Origin: PSRJ01 sp963825305
GTDB taxonomy: Bacteria > Acidobacteriota > Terriglobia > Bryobacterales > Bryobacteraceae
Direction of reading: 5' to 3'
NCBI GenBank assembly: GCA_963825305.1
Contig: CAWGTA010000013.1
Location: forward strand, 248,001 to 312,000
Length of the DNA: 64,000 nt
Below the pieces are notes generated by a model. It was not told the origin of the DNA, made no database searches, and saw nothing but the letters and a program-made list of their open reading frames with translations. A program made the translations under genes and the position numbers. Every line of letters begins with the position of its first letter. Position 1 is the stretch's first letter. Shown one piece after another: positions 63,045-64,000 of this stretch.

Positions 63045-63716
63045 GTGCTCATGTGTACGTCGATATACACTAAGCCACCAATGGGTATGCCAACAAATGG
63101 ACTGCACAACCTCCCGTGGAAAGACTCCGATGTGGAGAACTCGCTGGTTGAGCTTCGCCGGTATGTCGAGAGTGAGGCGCAGAGGCAGATAGACTGGTAC
63201 TACGCGAAGAAGACCCGGAAGGCGCGGGTATCCATCGTGCTCCGCTTTACGGCCATTGTGCTCTTCGTTCTGGGCGGCCTCGTTCCCATCATCAAAGCGA
63301 CTCTTCCAGCGGACGTGATCGCGAAACTACCGTTCGACTTTGGACAAGCCGGGTATCTTCTCATTGGCGTGGCGGCGGGCTGTGTCGGATTGGACCGGTT
63401 CTTTGGATACTCAACAGGCTGGATCCGATACATCACTACCGGGATGTCGATCGAAAAGTCTTTGGAAGAATACCGGATGGAATGGGCCAGAAACATAGCC
63501 AGGCTGCGAGGCGCCCCGCCCAATGAAGAGCAACTCGACCAGTTGATTCAGATATGTCAAACCTTCAGCCTGGCGATCAAAAGCCAGGTGGAACAGGAAA
63601 CAAAAGCGTGGGTGGCTGAGTTCCAAAGTAACCTGACTCAACTGGAGAAAGATCTCCAGGCCAAGGCAGACGAGGTCAAGTCGAAGAGCAAGGCGGCAGG
63701 AGCCGGGGCCGACTAG
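63045..63716 (+). CDS. SLATT domain protein (two transmembrane helices)
   Basis: About 211-223 residues (ATG 63081 or 63045). A helical start with WYYAKKTRKARVSIVLRFTA, then helices near 62-84 and 101-120 around a short loop, and a long C-terminal helix with heptad spacing. This is the SLATT layout, a family of membrane effectors linked to SMODS/SLOG immune genes. No nucleotidyltransferase or SLOG gene is adjacent, so the defence role is open. Confidence 0.75.
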   Translation: MLMCTSIYTKPPMGMPTNGLHNLPWKDSDVENSLVELRRYVESEAQRQIDWYYAKKTRKARVSIVLRFTAIVLFVLGGLVPIIKATLPADVIAKLPFDFGQAGYLLIGVAAGCVGLDRFFGYSTGWIRYITTGMSIEKSLEEYRMEWARNIARLRGAPPNEEQLDQLIQICQTFSLAIKSQVEQETKAWVAEFQSNLTQLEKDLQAKADEVKSKSKAAGAGAD

Positions 63717-63746
63717 TGCGGCCAAAGCCTCTGCGCCACCGGTTTA

Positions 63747-64000
63747 CTAGTTTCCCGCCACTACTTTCTCCGCGCTATCGATCACCAGGAAGTCCACCGG
63801 GGCCTTTTGAGATTTCATCGCCAGCCCGAGTTGCTCCCGCATCGCGTTGATGAGGAGCGACGGGTCCAGGGGATTCGGCCGGCTGTCATCCGGCGTCAGG
63901 TCCAGAGTGAAATCGAAGTCGCCGTTGAGGCCGGTCTCGTTCACAATCACGCGCCCGAGCTGCCGCGCGAACGTGTCGGTCAATTGCGTGAGCGAGAACC
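63747..64000 (-). CDS. TIGR03435-family soil protein, C-terminus only (runs off the window)
   Basis: The frame is open to the window edge. The segment VIVNETGLNGDFDFTLDLTP and the ending MKSQKAPVDFLVIDSAEK match the C-terminal part of the TIGR03435 protein family, which is highly expanded in Solibacter-like genomes; function unknown. Confidence 0.82.
   Translation of the reverse strand, partial: FSLTQLTDTFARQLGRVIVNETGLNGDFDFTLDLTPDDSRPNPLDPSLLINAMREQLGLAMKSQKAPVDFLVIDSAEKVVAGN

Overview
The window looks like a GC-rich chromosome segment from an Acidobacteriota bacterium of the Solibacter/Bryobacterales type. Pointers are a VWFA-related acidobacterial protein (TIGR03436 type), the C-terminus of a TIGR03435-type soil protein at the right edge, two PEP-CTERM proteins, a hopanoid operon and many short palindromic repeats. 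This placement is inference from gene content; no rRNA is present.

Layout. 33-4724 (minus): a translationally coupled operon for the hydroxyquinol/3-oxoadipate branch of aromatic degradation (CoA-transferase A and B, maleylacetate reductase, intradiol dioxygenase, epoxide hydrolase). 4776-5765: secreted VWA protein. 6072-15791 (minus): ispH-shc-hpnH-hpnA-hpnG-two zinc dehydrogenases-hpnC-hpnD, that is, isoprenoid supply, squalene formation, cyclisation to hopene and side-chain building; hpnE is not here. 16094-22250 (plus): PEP-CTERM protein, a heavily frameshifted subtilisin-like protease, a 1.5-kb non-coding stretch and a second PEP-CTERM protein. 22447-25453: tRNA-Lys, a membrane Fe-S oxidoreductase and a UDP-glucuronate decarboxylase-like gene. 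25523-28886: tRNA-Leu followed by a 3.3-kb island bounded by a 23-bp copy of the tRNA 3' end, with an IS6-type transposon, a Fic protein and a wrecked GNAT gene. 28934-30134: DUF507 and adenosine-specific kinase.

30291-43947 (plus) is a coupled operon: membrane VWA protein, caspase/legumain-like protease, TPR-metalloprotease, MoxR ATPase, DUF58, BatA/VWA and a 1231-residue QGQ-rich membrane coiled-coil protein. A 614-bp nested inverted-repeat element carrying a GxxExxY PD-(D/E)XK gene has landed between moxR and DUF58, leaving the nuclease frame open into DUF58. Two gene-less relatives of the element lie at 51597-51881 and 58256-58549.

44002-55375 holds a nitrite/sulfite reductase, an FG-GAP-like secreted protein, purH, tadA, a geranylgeranyl-reductase-like flavoprotein, and a Crp/Fnr regulator. 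55459-62357 (minus) is a housekeeping operon (Trm112-like protein, GT9, msbA, yicC, gmk, rpoZ, coaBC, udg). The right end has a truncated signalling-type membrane protein, a lone SLATT protein and the TIGR03435 fragment.

Two features run through the window. First, four families of short palindromic repeats sit between genes and, in two cases, inside coding frames. Second, seven genes carry one or more single-base indels, mostly +1 and often at homopolymers, after which conserved sequence resumes at once; this pattern fits consensus errors as well as gene decay.
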